41,961 nt of DNA from positions 1 to 41,961 of the forward strand of contig NZ_JAQOWX010000041.1 in NCBI RefSeq assembly GCF_028462495.1, written 5' to 3'. Origin of the DNA: Roseateles_E sp005503085. GTDB taxonomy: Bacteria; Pseudomonadota; Gammaproteobacteria; Burkholderiales; Burkholderiaceae_C. Made by a program: the position numbers and the translations under genes. Shown here in pieces: positions 28,501 through 33,900 of the stretch. Each line of letters starts with the position of its first letter. Within the stretch, counting starts at the first letter, position 1. Under the pieces are notes generated by a model. The model was not told the DNA's origin. It was given only the letters and a program-made list of their open reading frames with translations, and did no database searches.

Positions 28501-29111
28501 TCGGTGACGACGAAGCTTGGTACGTCGGCGACATCAAGGCGCGCGCGATCACTCATGGCACCTCAGGCGCCGACACCATCATCGGCTACAGGGAGGGTGT
28601 CAACAGGATCTTCGGGTATGAAGGTCATGACAGGCTTGTGGGTGCCGAGATGGGCGATGTGTTGGACGGAGGCCTTGGCAACGACACGCTGGATGGCGGC
28701 ACCGGCAACGACAGTCTGATCGGTGGTACCGGCGCCGACAGCTACGTCTTCGGGCGTGGCTATGGCGCCGACCGTGTGACTGACAACGACGCCACTGTCG
28801 GTGTCAAGGATGCGGTTCTGTTCGGCGCGGGGATTGCCCAGTCGGATGTGGCTTTCACTCGCAGTGGTAATGCGCTGGTCGCCAGTATTCTGGGCTCGCC
28901 AGATGCGTTGACGATTCAGGATTGGTACCTGGGTTCGCAGAACCGCGTTGAAGAGTTCCGCTTTTCGGGTGGGGCGATATTGACCGACATTCAGGCGCAA
29001 TCCTTGGTCGGAGCGATGGCTGCGTTCAATCCTGCGGGAGCCAGTGCGCAATCCGTGCCGTACGAGGAATCGAGCCGTCAGTTGCAGATCGCAGTCTCGG
29101 CCTTTGGTTGA
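16548..29111 (+). CDS. giant RTX protein with internal serralysin-type protease domain
   Basis: A single 4,187-residue frame (from ATG 16548; an overlapping GTG at 16542 is less likely) encodes the probable cargo of the T1SS. Residues 1 to about 445 are a non-repetitive N-terminal region with no recognised domain. From about 447 to 4065 blocks of calcium-binding GGxGxDxLx nonapeptides alternate with two kinds of spacer. One is about 60-80 residues ending IEFADGTVW or similar, the haemolysin-type calcium-binding related domain. The other is of the type VEGINQGVDTV...ANVENLTLTG. A serralysin-like zinc protease domain lies at about 1388-1630. There is no N-terminal signal peptide. The C-terminus (LVGAMAAFNPAG...LQIAVSAFG) suits a T1SS signal. 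Likely a secreted or surface-held adhesin/protease; the target is unknown. Codon use fits its neighbours. Confidence 0.95.
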   Translation: MEIFLTDDEQAQLAAKRAAAVALKQADPNAIGAFAPIYEWLADLLVSKGVEATDSTLLWLRGATEANAGRGSMSALIRKYTDKQALLRYGQVITDFDMQRASDAVAGNLIKDLLGESPNWPIGRVPDIGRIASADATAVGEVLFSPNGGLPGRVDGDSADFDEENSGWSGALLFGLLRSDQAGRLIDHGGADGAMDTLSDLRDTVFAHRAMVAGLAGAAVPGSPAQIVRDLKTMWTTISALKPTPGIAFSWNQWAVNLTTNSTVKSSFQVITDADPGRFLDMLHGSLDGQARIGTTTEETFDARASSFFAQWTAAQLKTGAARIHTAAELRVLARTDVNARAALAGLSPVLLETKAPAEPALSLVDPVSGTGNLSQQWIDDRAAMLSWLLKPGTPIDGDFVPSSSATFMGTFKDWSSGVSFRVVPATLDATTLNNLKERVYGFGSRQHDLIVGSNGIDRLYGDAGSDTLQAGAGNDWLEGGLGADLLEGDGGTSGPLGAGQHADTLHGGQGNDTLHGGVGDDVLLGGTDADELHGDAGNDFLSGGTGADKLHGGADNDVVFDEGGSDTNHLNGDAGNDQLEVRGGTGFVFMDGGGGNDVLLGSKQSQLNSLAGGKGNDFLQGGDGADILHGDGGAGGPGEDGADLIEAGGGNDIITGGGGADLLRGGQGDDTYIYDSTDFGTDLIEDADGSNGITIGGTTLGSASYDTGKLAWIGAGGVEIRKYALGSTTMLAISAAGDSQNTIFLKNWQPGRFGITLNGQAEEAQKPVVASAPVTSLAENNYVDFIVNDAGDGGQGNDIVHGTDAKSVLAGGSGNDILDGRGGDDWLDGGSGTDILLTGDGKDVAYGGGGDDIIRAGFYFDVVGGVRPDTGEPALFSQPGAERGSWVGGGTDTSTRFYYYLLSSPTTRIYIPHPALAAFDLKFERKKSVTATYEGYMYFYNVGEAAVSLEPALDVTLLSGKYMDMTRGKSLISAPSADLGNAFSGSLLLGNAKDLLKPGTGSQGAQLWGGTGNDVIYGANENDKLYGEADEDLLVGYDGDDELYGGDGKDELSAGAGRDFLDGGEADDYLGGGYGADVLHGGTGADRLLGDSGYLEGLNWYPTGTNESLMGGDFLYGDSGNDKLWGNNGDDFLFGGTDDDSLYGGLDNDHLWGESGSDLLIGGKGDDYLDGGDNKDTLYGEQGDDAVYGQAGDDILDGDIGDDILDGGDHNDVLTGGDGSDILRGGSGNDNLYGDSGGKGKDGADVLEGGAGNDVLNGGGLGDMYVFSVGDGQDTVQDDGSDGSRNSIVFKLARGEVRTVRRDGADLVVDYGASDSVRVQGFYSSNAFGLGYQGAGSLMIDQGGAHARVAEIRFEDGTVWGIKDILEMAPAPEPGELPPDPFAGLESLYFVNALLSREEVKAAGKNSLSYSFASTFSGEISGAMPFTDEQKQAVRDALARFSAVVDLQFSETADGDGVDLRFMLDDLRSVGMGAFAGYAEAATGEIHLNSMFYAQTRTDEFGVTRTRDSLKAGEPGFKTLLHEIGHALGLKHPFEAPLLPSAENNSVNSVMSYTRVGEGYATELAAFDVAALQYLYGVAGSRNTADNSYNFTDRFIGDAAGSDTFNASSETQGVTINLAPGSWNHRGAKADSILAEGQSFIGFGSLIENAAGGSGNDQLTGSSAGNSLVGGGGNDTLSGVHGDDTVAGGAGADTYVFSIGDGHDTLVESGGDSVLVIHDASLDSLYYLDGKLYYGSNGDSVQLALVEVSQLVIAGVSYTGDQFRAAIKGRTSAAGDVVLAPNEITGRLQGVGDYRVTGNALGNVLHGNIGNNTLTGAQGNDSLNGGSGNDVLLGNEDRDELSGDGGDDWLDGGVGNDYLYGGEGNDVLLGNEDRDWLWGDGGNDSLEGGGGDDNLSAGDGDDILRGDADSDFLSGGLGNDLLDGGVGNDNLLGDGGEDSLDGGAGNDSLYGDEGDDGLFGSEGSDLLYGGLGNDALAGGDDADSLYGGAGHDSLEGGDGLDELKGEDGNDVLQNGETMSGGLGSDTYELSDWPVWDVTISEAGETAGDIDVLRLPASVNPADLVAMRGYNSLTGGYDDLWLSVRGQYSAIILKQFLLAQSGANQIEKIEFADGTVWSAADLIARRHGYQASEGGDSISGYRWGETIDGLGGPDRIDGGLGDDVIRGGAGNDTLYADERQDAATAADGNDTLEGGAGDDSLIGGGGNDTYLFGRAAGSDIIVDAAGGMDRLKLAAGIAPTDVQLYGDGANLWLVIDNGATQLRVSGHFIYSQNTLESIEFDDRTVWDAATIAVKAANGRANTQSGSASNDVFVVDSVADVIVEGINQGVDTVMSSVSFGLSANVENLTLTGPLHINATGNTSGNVLKGNAGNNVLNGNGGADTLIGGAGDDTYEIDNYQSTLRPSIGGSDDLIVETANGGYDTVYVKSYNYKLTANVERLISIVDVAWLDGYTREPIQMILEGNDLDNYIDHQSSGWNSSGTWIDGGLGADTMVGNAGEADTFVVENVRDVVTDWSIGDGDTVNSSIDYQLDANIENLKLIGSVAISGRGNDGANRLDGSENSSANLLIGGKGDDTYVIDATQGDMVVEAAGEGVDTLRLVNAGGLTINLASGFANVENVEIESNGVTLIGSEDANRIAASGKYLKIAGGGGNDVIVFSSGSSDMIVDGGAGNDTIWGLSSGTLKFGLGSGSDVLKADSTDYGSKVQLGEGVTLSDLTIARNGTSLVLTLASNDSLAIENLFPDATSTTPHRAFAGLVLASGETVPAAFVIARLGMGNSNVSTPGGDSFVGTHGADTLSTAAGNDTVYAGLGDDLVDAGDGNDELYGQAGNDSLIGGAGNDQLFGGDGDDTLVGGYFNGGSDLLSGGSGSDQYQVGNGYHHVRDESGIADEIRLPAGVTVEMLQVRRSGSGLSLSWLAGEDSVFVADFFVSGADSVETVRFVDGTVWNRAELERRSRLIDGGSSNDRLHGNETADLIRGHGGDDKLYGYGGNDTLIGGAGNDTLEGGEGDDLVEFGRGDGIDTIEMAGASRGINTLRFAAAIAPADVSYFRVGHDLELRIAGGSDKVIVQSYFLYENPADAPLTPLQRVEFAGSGTVWTEAQFQSLTRTIRGTSGNETLNGTFLGDRLIGMAGNDTLRGNGGEDWLEGGLGDDSLDGGADDDYMLGGSGDDSYLVASLGDQIIEKEFEGYDRITSGLSFLRAGDAYTMAEHVEEFVLTGSVGKDVDGNGVDNKLTGSGGNDTLYGATGNDTLIGAAGSDQLAGGAGDDLLEGQDGDDSLIDEGGVDILRGGAGVDYLSVSGSPSSRSLLSGGADDDTIVAKGSAGSVRVVLGGSGNDRVEGYSDLSGTLLMLMNRGDGADELLPGDWATPTVVSLGGGIQLSDVQIIDVDRTADWEKTYFVTLGLGESDSLRLHVYRAAAGSDGQVLLQVVDGTGVAVYDLGRAMRAFLAAKPEQQLAWPIADQLASQRVFHSANEAWGGGLALQYGRGTALDGLSPAALRAYLNTEGLASGPVREVAPPIVGTDGADVLAGAELDDQIRGLAGNDTLMAGADWRHKPWGVNWQPTTDTDSLIGGSGDDFYVIDSKGDVIVEDAGAGIDTVYAPFDYSLAALPNVENLTLGLNFADAHAATGNSLANRLVGNAVANVLDGGAGTDALEGGAGNDTLEGGAGDDTLSGGMPGSGPGNDTYVFRSGFGRDTLYDNDTTAGNKDVVQFEAGIKWTQFARVGVDMVVSVSGTSDQITIKDWFTNASYRIEEFRYSDGTVVDAAGVASRLTANLNGDAAANSISGYNDASNSINGFAGNDSLVGGARFDIVDGGDGNDSLTGLGGNDSLMGGAGNDSLFGGEGLDMLDGGMGDDSLEGGEGADWLVGQQGADSLIGGTGSNYLVGGPGNDLLNGGAGRDNYIFSRGDGADRVIDYDTAPGSFDILRFFDVLSTDVKAVERRGRDLVIKHGNIGDQVTVDGYFDAVNSAAYAIEAIYFNDFGDDEAWYVGDIKARAITHGTSGADTIIGYREGVNRIFGYEGHDRLVGAEMGDVLDGGLGNDTLDGGTGNDSLIGGTGADSYVFGRGYGADRVTDNDATVGVKDAVLFGAGIAQSDVAFTRSGNALVASILGSPDALTIQDWYLGSQNRVEEFRFSGGAILTDIQAQSLVGAMAAFNPAGASAQSVPYEESSRQLQIAVSAFG
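17880..28740 (+). repeat. RTX nonapeptide repeat blocks within the giant gene
   Basis: Tandem GGxGxDxLx coding repeats (27-bp units) occur in blocks at about 17880-18560, 18955-19120, 19560-20345, 21520-21630, 21960-22620, 23000-23170, 24900-25160, 25430-25590, 25870-26050, 26250-26570, 27480-27600, 27890-28260 and 28580-28740. Each block should fold into a calcium-filled beta-roll after export. In the block near 22 kb a 108-bp (four-unit) segment is duplicated: GNDVLLGNEDRD occurs at 22033 and again at 22141. That points to growth by unequal recombination. Confidence 0.9.
20710..21440 (+). other. serralysin-like metalloprotease domain inside the RTX protein
   Basis: Residues about 1388-1630 (ATG 16548 numbering) carry the metzincin zinc site HEIGHALGLKH: His1523, Glu1524, His1527 and His1533 with Pro next. 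A Met-turn VMSYT follows at Met1552, with Tyr1554 as fifth zinc ligand as in serralysins. The preceding part (LSYSFASTF...QKQAVRDALARFSAVVDLQFSE) matches the M10 N-terminal fold. The following YNFTDRFIGDAAGSDTFNASS...VTINLAPGSW matches the M10 C-terminal start. All catalytic residues are present. Serralysins normally place this domain at the N-terminus of a roughly 500-residue protein; here it is buried a third of the way in. Confidence 0.9.
28960..29111 (+). other. predicted C-terminal type I secretion signal
   Basis: The last about 45 residues follow the final calcium-binding-related module. They contain a short amphipathic helix (QAQSLVGAMAAF), a Pro/Gly/Ser-rich linker and end in a hydrophobic stretch (LQIAVSAFG). 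This is the common layout of uncleaved C-terminal signals of RTX proteins. Confidence 0.65.
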
Positions 29112-29177
29112 GTGAGCTGATGTAGTTCTGTGGCGAAGCGCGAGAAGTTGGCTGTGTGGTGCATCACCCTTGGGTGT

Positions 29178-29199
29178 CACGAGGCAGGAATGCCTCGTG
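29178..29199 (+). terminator. hairpin after the RTX gene, possible terminator
   Basis: CACGAGGCA (29178-29186) pairs perfectly with TGCCTCGTG (29191-29199) across a GGAA tetraloop, about 65 bases after the RTX stop codon. No T-run follows, so it is either a weak terminator or an mRNA 3'-end stabiliser. Confidence 0.45.
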
Positions 29200-29317
29200 C
29201 GCTCGTGCGGGTATGCATTGCCAAGATCTTTGCGACAGATTTGGCGACACAGGCCCAGCGTTCGGAGGCTTGACCGCGCTGATCTGACCTCTTCAAGACG
29301 AGGTTGGCGATGCACTG

Positions 29318-29338
29318 TTTGGCCTACTTTTGGCCTAC
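29318..29338. repeat. tandem TTTGGCCTAC direct repeats beside the tRNA fragment
   Basis: TTTGGCCTAC occurs at 29318-29327 and again at 29329-29338, an 11-bp period. About 50 bp farther lies the tRNA 3'-half, and on its other side an inverted repeat GGTACCC-ATTT-GGGTACC (29601-29618). Such short repeats flanking a tRNA-end core resemble arm-binding sites of tyrosine recombinases, which is my inference. Confidence 0.45.
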
Positions 29339-29346
29339 CGGAAACG

Positions 29347-29368
29347 AAAAAGGCCACCATTGGCAGCC
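29347..29368 (-). terminator. Rho-independent terminator downstream of the tRNA-Arg fragment
   Basis: On the minus strand GGCTGCC-AAT-GGTGGCC (7-bp stem with two G-T pairs) is followed by TTTTTCG. It starts 17 bases after the CCA end of the tRNA-Arg 3'-half and would end transcription of that tRNA. Confidence 0.65.
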
Positions 29369-29385
29369 TAAGTCTTTGATTTATA

Positions 29386-29434
29386 TGGTGCGCCCGGCTG
29401 GGATCGAACCAGCAACCCCTGCCTTCGGAGGGCA
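29386..29434 (-). pseudogene. tRNA-Arg(CCG) 3'-half, probable integration scar
   Basis: Read on the minus strand, 29434 to 29386 gives an anticodon arm TGCC-CTCCGAA-GGCA with anticodon CCG, a variable loop, a T-arm with GGTTCGATCCCAGCC and the acceptor strand CGGGCGC followed by ACCA. The D-arm is absent. The fragment starts in the anticodon stem, the usual boundary where integrases recombine into tRNA genes. A GCGCCCG able to pair with the acceptor strand occurs at 29497-29503 (minus), but it belongs to a separate GC hairpin and would leave about 41 extra bases. Confidence 0.65.
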
Positions 29435-29494
29435 CAAGGTCAGATGGACTGCGTACCCGCTCAGCCGCTTGTCCTGCAGCGCACGGCATGAAAT

Positions 29495-29530
29495 CACGGG
29501 CGCCCCGCCCGTGCTGGGAACGGTGTAAAA
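29495..29530 (+). promoter_or_regulatory. GC hairpin and -10-like element
   Basis: CACGGGCG (29495-29502) pairs with CGCCCGTG (29506-29513) across CCC. Just after it comes TGTAAAAT (29523-29530), a good extended-type -10 candidate for rightward transcription. A matching -35 is not clear. Confidence 0.3.
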
Positions 29531-29718
29531 TTGCGGCTGAGAGTACGAGTTGTCCCTGGTTGGATTCCAGAAACTGCTCCGAATCTCCCGACCAGTCTGA
29601 GGTACCCATTTGGGTACCCGCTAGAATGGCGAAGTGGCAAAAAGTTGGTTGATGCGGTCTGGAAGAAATCGTTAGATTCCGCCCCAGCCACCAAGACATC
29701 GTGCAAGAGCACAGCAAG

Positions 29719-29750
29719 AGCCCATCCCCAGCGATGGGCTTTTGTTTGTT
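29719..29750 (+). terminator. Rho-independent terminator before the tRNA pair
   Basis: AGCCCATC (29719-29726) pairs with GATGGGCT (29733-29740) and is followed by TTTGTTTGTT. This is a strong intrinsic terminator for rightward transcripts, yet no recognised gene lies between the -10-like element at 29523 and this point. Confidence 0.8.
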
Positions 29751-29783
29751 TGGCGCCTGCTCTGGCGCGTCGGACATCGCACT

Positions 29784-29859
29784 GCGGGATTAGCTCAGTT
29801 GGTAGAGCGATACCTTGCCAAGGTATAGGTCGAGAGTTCGAGTCTCTTATCCCGCTCCA
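29784..29859 (+). tRNA. tRNA-Gly(GCC)
   Basis: The 76-nt sequence folds as a complete tRNA. The acceptor strands are GCGGGAT / ATCCCGC, the D-arm is GCTCAGTTGGTAGAGC and the anticodon loop is TTGCCAA (anticodon GCC). The T-arm is GAGAGTTCGAGTCTCT, and discriminator T and CCA are encoded. tRNA-Thr follows after five bases, so both are probably cut from one transcript. Confidence 0.97.
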
Positions 29860-29864
29860 GATTT

Positions 29865-29939
<75 letters not shown>

Positions 29940-30049
29940 GGACCTCGGCGGTCTTGCTGCACGGTTGGCGATGTGGTCCCTTGGTCCGCCCATGGATCGT
30001 CGGCCCGATCAAACTCTCGTGGGCTTTCTTTCTGAGCAGGGAACCGACG

Positions 30050-30454
30050 ATGAATATCCAGACAAGCGCCATGCGAGCATCGCAGGCCGAGTTGCTGAGC
30101 CGGCTGATCGCCGTTCTGTGCACCCGCACGCTGAAGCAGTTTGCCGAAGAGTCCCGGCTGGACGGCGAAAGCCTCAGGGATGCGGTCGAGCGCTATGAGG
30201 TCGACTATGCCTGGCAGGTGTTGAGCTCGGCGCGCCTGCGCGACGACACCGTGGCCCGGGTGGCGGAACGGCTCCAGCGGCCGCCGAGCGAGCCGCTGCA
30301 GGCCTGGATTGCCGATCTCCTGGGCGCGGCCGCTGCGGCTCAGCCGTCCGAGCTGCTGATGAGCTTTGACAACGATGTGCCCGAGCAACTGGCAACCCTG
30401 CTGTGCGCCGGCCTCCATCCCGAGCCCGACCCGGCAGCCGCTGCGCTGGTTTGA
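30050..30454 (+). CDS. hypothetical helical protein
   Basis: A 134-residue product of unknown function. It is predicted almost wholly alpha-helical and acidic (SQAELLSRLIAVLCTRTLKQFAEESRLDGESLRDAVERYEV ... LQAWIADLLGAAAAAQPSELLMSF), with no signal peptide or membrane helix. The ATG at 30050 is preceded by a CAGGGA-like site. The frame extends far upstream through the tRNA genes without meaning. Codon use (GC-rich third positions) fits a real chromosomal gene. It lies 110 bases after tRNA-Thr and 73 bases before the TPR gene in the same orientation. Confidence 0.65.
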   Translation: MNIQTSAMRASQAELLSRLIAVLCTRTLKQFAEESRLDGESLRDAVERYEVDYAWQVLSSARLRDDTVARVAERLQRPPSEPLQAWIADLLGAAAAAQPSELLMSFDNDVPEQLATLLCAGLHPEPDPAAAALV

Positions 30455-30527
30455 GCGCTCGGCGCGGCGCCGTCCAGGCCGAGCCTTGCATAATCCGGCC
30501 CGAACAATGCCTGGGAGGGCCTGCTTG

Positions 30528-30908
30528 ATGAGTGACCCCGACAAACTCGACCGGCTCGCCGCGTCGCATGGCGCGCCGCCGCCCGATACGCTGCGTGCCC
30601 GCCTTCAAGCGCTGCTGGCGCGCGGCCGCGACGATGCGCTGCTGCGCTTCGGTCTTGGCAAGGCCTGCCTCGATGAGGGCGATGCGGCGGCGGCGGCCGA
30701 GCACTTGCAGAAGGCGACCGAGCACAAGCCGGACTACACGGCCGCCTGGAAGTTGCTGGGCAAGGCCCTGCTGGCGCAAGGGCGGGCGCAGGAGGCCGGG
30801 TCGGCCTGGCAACAGGGTCTGGCCCTGGCGCAGCGCCAGGGCGATCACCAGGCCGGGCGCGAGATGGGCGTCTTTCTCAAACGCCTGTCAGCGCCGCCGC
30901 CCGGCTGA
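30528..30908 (+). CDS. tetratricopeptide-repeat protein
   Basis: A 126-residue protein made largely of TPR helices: RFGLGKACLDEGDAAAAAEHLQKATEHKPDYTAAWKLLGKALLAQGRAQEAGSAWQQGLALAQRQGD shows the A/G-Y/L-A/P spacing of about two repeats (residues 40-110). TPR proteins act as protein-protein adaptors; the partner is unknown. GGGAGG (30513-30518) places the start at 30528; an in-frame ATG at 30507 lies upstream of that site and is less likely. No signal peptide. It ends 15 bp from the convergent histidine-kinase gene. Confidence 0.8.
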   Translation: MSDPDKLDRLAASHGAPPPDTLRARLQALLARGRDDALLRFGLGKACLDEGDAAAAAEHLQKATEHKPDYTAAWKLLGKALLAQGRAQEAGSAWQQGLALAQRQGDHQAGREMGVFLKRLSAPPPG

Positions 30909-30923
30909 AGTATCGCGTGCCGC

Positions 30924-33900
30924 TCAGCTGCGGTGCTGGTCGTTGTCCTTGTGGCCGATCAGGCGCACCAGGGTCGCACGCAGCCGTGGCGCGTCGATCG
31001 GCTTGGTCAGGAAGTCGTTCATGCCGGCCGCCAAGGCCTCGTCTCGCTCCGAGATCAGGGCCGCGGCGGTCAGTGCGACGATGGGCAGCTCGGTGGCCGG
31101 GAAGCGCCGCCGCACCTGGCGTGTCGCTTCGTGGCCGCTCATCACCGGCATCTGCACATCCATCAGCACCGCGTCGAAGGGCTTGCCCATGCTGGCCTGG
31201 GCGTTGATGGCCTCGACCGCCTGACTGCCGTCGCTGGCCTGCGAGACCTCCAGCCCCCACTGCTCCAGCAAGGCCACCGCAATCATCATATTGACCGGGT
31301 TGTCCTCCACCATCAGCACGCGCAGGCCCTGCAGGTCCTGGTTGTCGCGCGCCTCGCGCAAGGTGGTGCTGATCGGCGTCGGCGCGCCGGGCAGCGGCAG
31401 CTCGGCCCAGAAGGTCGAGCCCTGGCCCGGCGTGCTGTCCACGCCCACCGTGCCGCCCATCAGCTCGGCCAGCTCGCGGCAGATCGACAGGCCCAGCCCC
31501 GTGCCGCCGTAGCGCCGCGTGGTCGATTCGTCGGCCTGGGTGAAGGGCTGGAAGAGGCGCTCGTGCAGGGCCGGCTCGATGCCGGGCCCGGTGTCGGTCA
31601 CCTCGATGCGCAGCCGCTCCTCGTCCTGCCGGCGCACCCGCACGGCCACCGCGCCGGCCTGCGTGAACTTCAGGGCGTTGCTCAGATAGTTGCTGAGGAT
31701 CTGGCGCGTGCGCATCGGGTCGCCGACCACCCAGGCCGGCACGTCCTCGTCGACATCGATGCGGAACGACAGACCGCGCGCCTGCGCCAGCGTCAGATAG
31801 GCCAGACGCATCGTGCCCAGCAGGTCGCGCAGCGCGAAGGGCAGCGACTCCAGCGTCAGGCGGCCGGCCTCGATCTTGGACAGATCGAGGATGTCGGAGA
31901 TCAGGCCTGACAGGCTTTCGGCGCTGTCCAGCATCTGGTCCAGATACTGGCGCCGGGTGGCCTCGTCCAGGTCGGGCTGCTGCACCATGCGCGCCAGGCC
32001 CAGCAGGCCGTTCAGCGGGGTGCGGATCTCGTGGCTGGTGTTGGCCAGGAAGGCGCTCTTGGCGCGGTTGGCGGCCTGGGCCTCGTCCTTGGCCTGGGCC
32101 AGCGCGGCCTCGACGCGGCGCTTCTCGGTCACGTCCTCCATGATCCAGATCGTGCCGCCGCGGCTCGGGTGGTTGGGGTCCACCGCCTTGGCCAGCAGCC
32201 GGCACAGAAAGGTCGAGCCGTCGCGGCGGCGCATCGGCCGTTCGATCTCGACCTGCTCGCCGGCGGCAAGGCGTGAGCCCAGCTCCTCGCCCACCGCCGC
32301 ATAGGCCTCGACACCGGGCCAGACCACGCTGCCATGCTGGCCCAGCAGGCCACCGGGCGGCCAGCCGAACATCTCCTCGATCAGCGGATTGACCTGGACG
32401 AAATGCTGGTCGCGCGTCAGCGTGATGCCGATCGAGGCGTTCTGCAGGATCGCCGCATGCACGAGCCGGGTGCGCTCGCTCTCGGTGACATCGCGCGCGT
32501 TGACGACCAGATAGGCCTGGCCGTCCATATTGAAGGGCGCGGCCGACAGCACCATCGCGATCGGCTCGCCCGACTTGGTGATGAAGTTGACCGGCACCTC
32601 GCTGACCTTGCCGTGCTGGCGCACGCCGTCGATCACGCGGGCGCGTTCCTCGACGTCCTGCCAGATGCCGATCTCGTCCGAGGTGCGGCCCAGCACCTCC
32701 TCGGCGCTGTAGCCGGAGAGCCGCTCGAAGGTCTTGTTGACCATCGCGTAGCGGCCCGAGCTCATCTCGGTCAGCGTGATCACATCGGGGCTGGTGGCGA
32801 CCAGATGCGAGAGCAGACCCTCGCTGCGGCGCAAGGCGTCCTGGGCGCGCGAGGCCTCGGTCTGGTCGATGAAGAAGGAGAGGGTGGCCGGGCCGCTGGT
32901 GGCATCGACCCGCACGCTGGTGGCCTGTACCAGGCGGCGCCGGCGCGACAGGGTGCGCAGCTTGAACTCGGCCATCGGCAACATCGCGCCGACCGCCATC
33001 GCCTCGATCTTGGCGGCGCGCTGACGGGCGCGTTCGTCGTCGCCCGGCTCGTAGTGCGAGAACAGATCCTGGCCGATCATGCTGGAGCGCTGGGTGTAGC
33101 CGAACATGGCCATCGCCGCCGGGTTGGCGTCCAGCACCCGGCCCCAGCGGTGCAGCACCAGCGGGCTGGGCGAGCGGCGGAACAGCTCGCGGTAGCGCGT
33201 CTCGGTGGCGGCCACGGCCTGCTCGGCCTGCACCTCGTTGGTCACATCGCGGCCCACGCCCCAGTAGCCGCGGAAGCTCCCCTGGGCGTCGAAGCGCGGC
33301 TCGCCGCTGATCGAGACAAAGCGCACCGCGCCGTCCGGACCGCGCCGGCGCGCGACGACGCCATGAAAGGCGCGGTGCGATTCGAGGTCGGCGCGGTGCG
33401 CGTCCAGATCCTCGTCCGACAGGCCCAGATGCTCGACATCCCAGGGCGCCTTGCCCAGGCGTGCCGCCAGATCCAGGCCGGAGGAGCCGGGCTTGTCCTC
33501 GGCCAGATGGGTGAAGCGGAACTCGCGGTCCATCTCCCAGTACCAGTCGGCCGCCATGCTCAGCAGATGGCGAAAGCGGGCATTGCGCTCGCCGGCGGCC
33601 TGGATCGAGCGGCGCAGCATGCGCATGCAGCCCAGGCCGATCACCAGACCCGACCCCAGCAGTATCAGATGGGTGGCCAGGCGGGCGGGCAGGCTGGCAG
33701 GCGCGGCCGCGCCCGGACCCCAGCCCTCCAGCTCGGCGAACACCAGGCCGGCCACGGCCAGCAGGCTGATGCCGAAGATGAAGAGGCCGGCACGCACGCC
33801 TTGCAGCGCGGTGGCCAGCACCACCATCAGGCTCATGATGCCCAGCGAGATCGAGGCCAGACCCAGCTGGCGCGACAGCGCCAGCGCGACGGCCGAGGCG

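Noticed and set aside
17880..28740. Regularly spaced DNA repeats that might suggest a CRISPR array
   Set aside because: The 27-bp periodicity comes from coding GGxGxDxLx nonapeptides, varies in sequence and lacks repeat-spacer structure.
29386..29503. A complete tRNA-Arg with an insertion, using GCGCCCG at 29497-29503 as the 5' acceptor strand
   Set aside because: The pairing exists, but the needed 5' strand is part of a separate 8-bp GC hairpin, no D-arm can be found and the gene would be about 41 bases too long.
29640..29700. A second tRNA or tmRNA 3' end (TTAGATTCCGCCCC...CCACCA)
   Set aside because: The T-loop lacks TTCRA and no matching 5' acceptor strand precedes it.
28563..29777. 404-codon minus-strand frame overlapping the RTX 3' end and the tRNA-Arg fragment
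   Set aside because: It runs antisense to the RTX gene and through tRNA-like and terminator sequence; the peptide has no domain-like composition and no ribosome-binding site.
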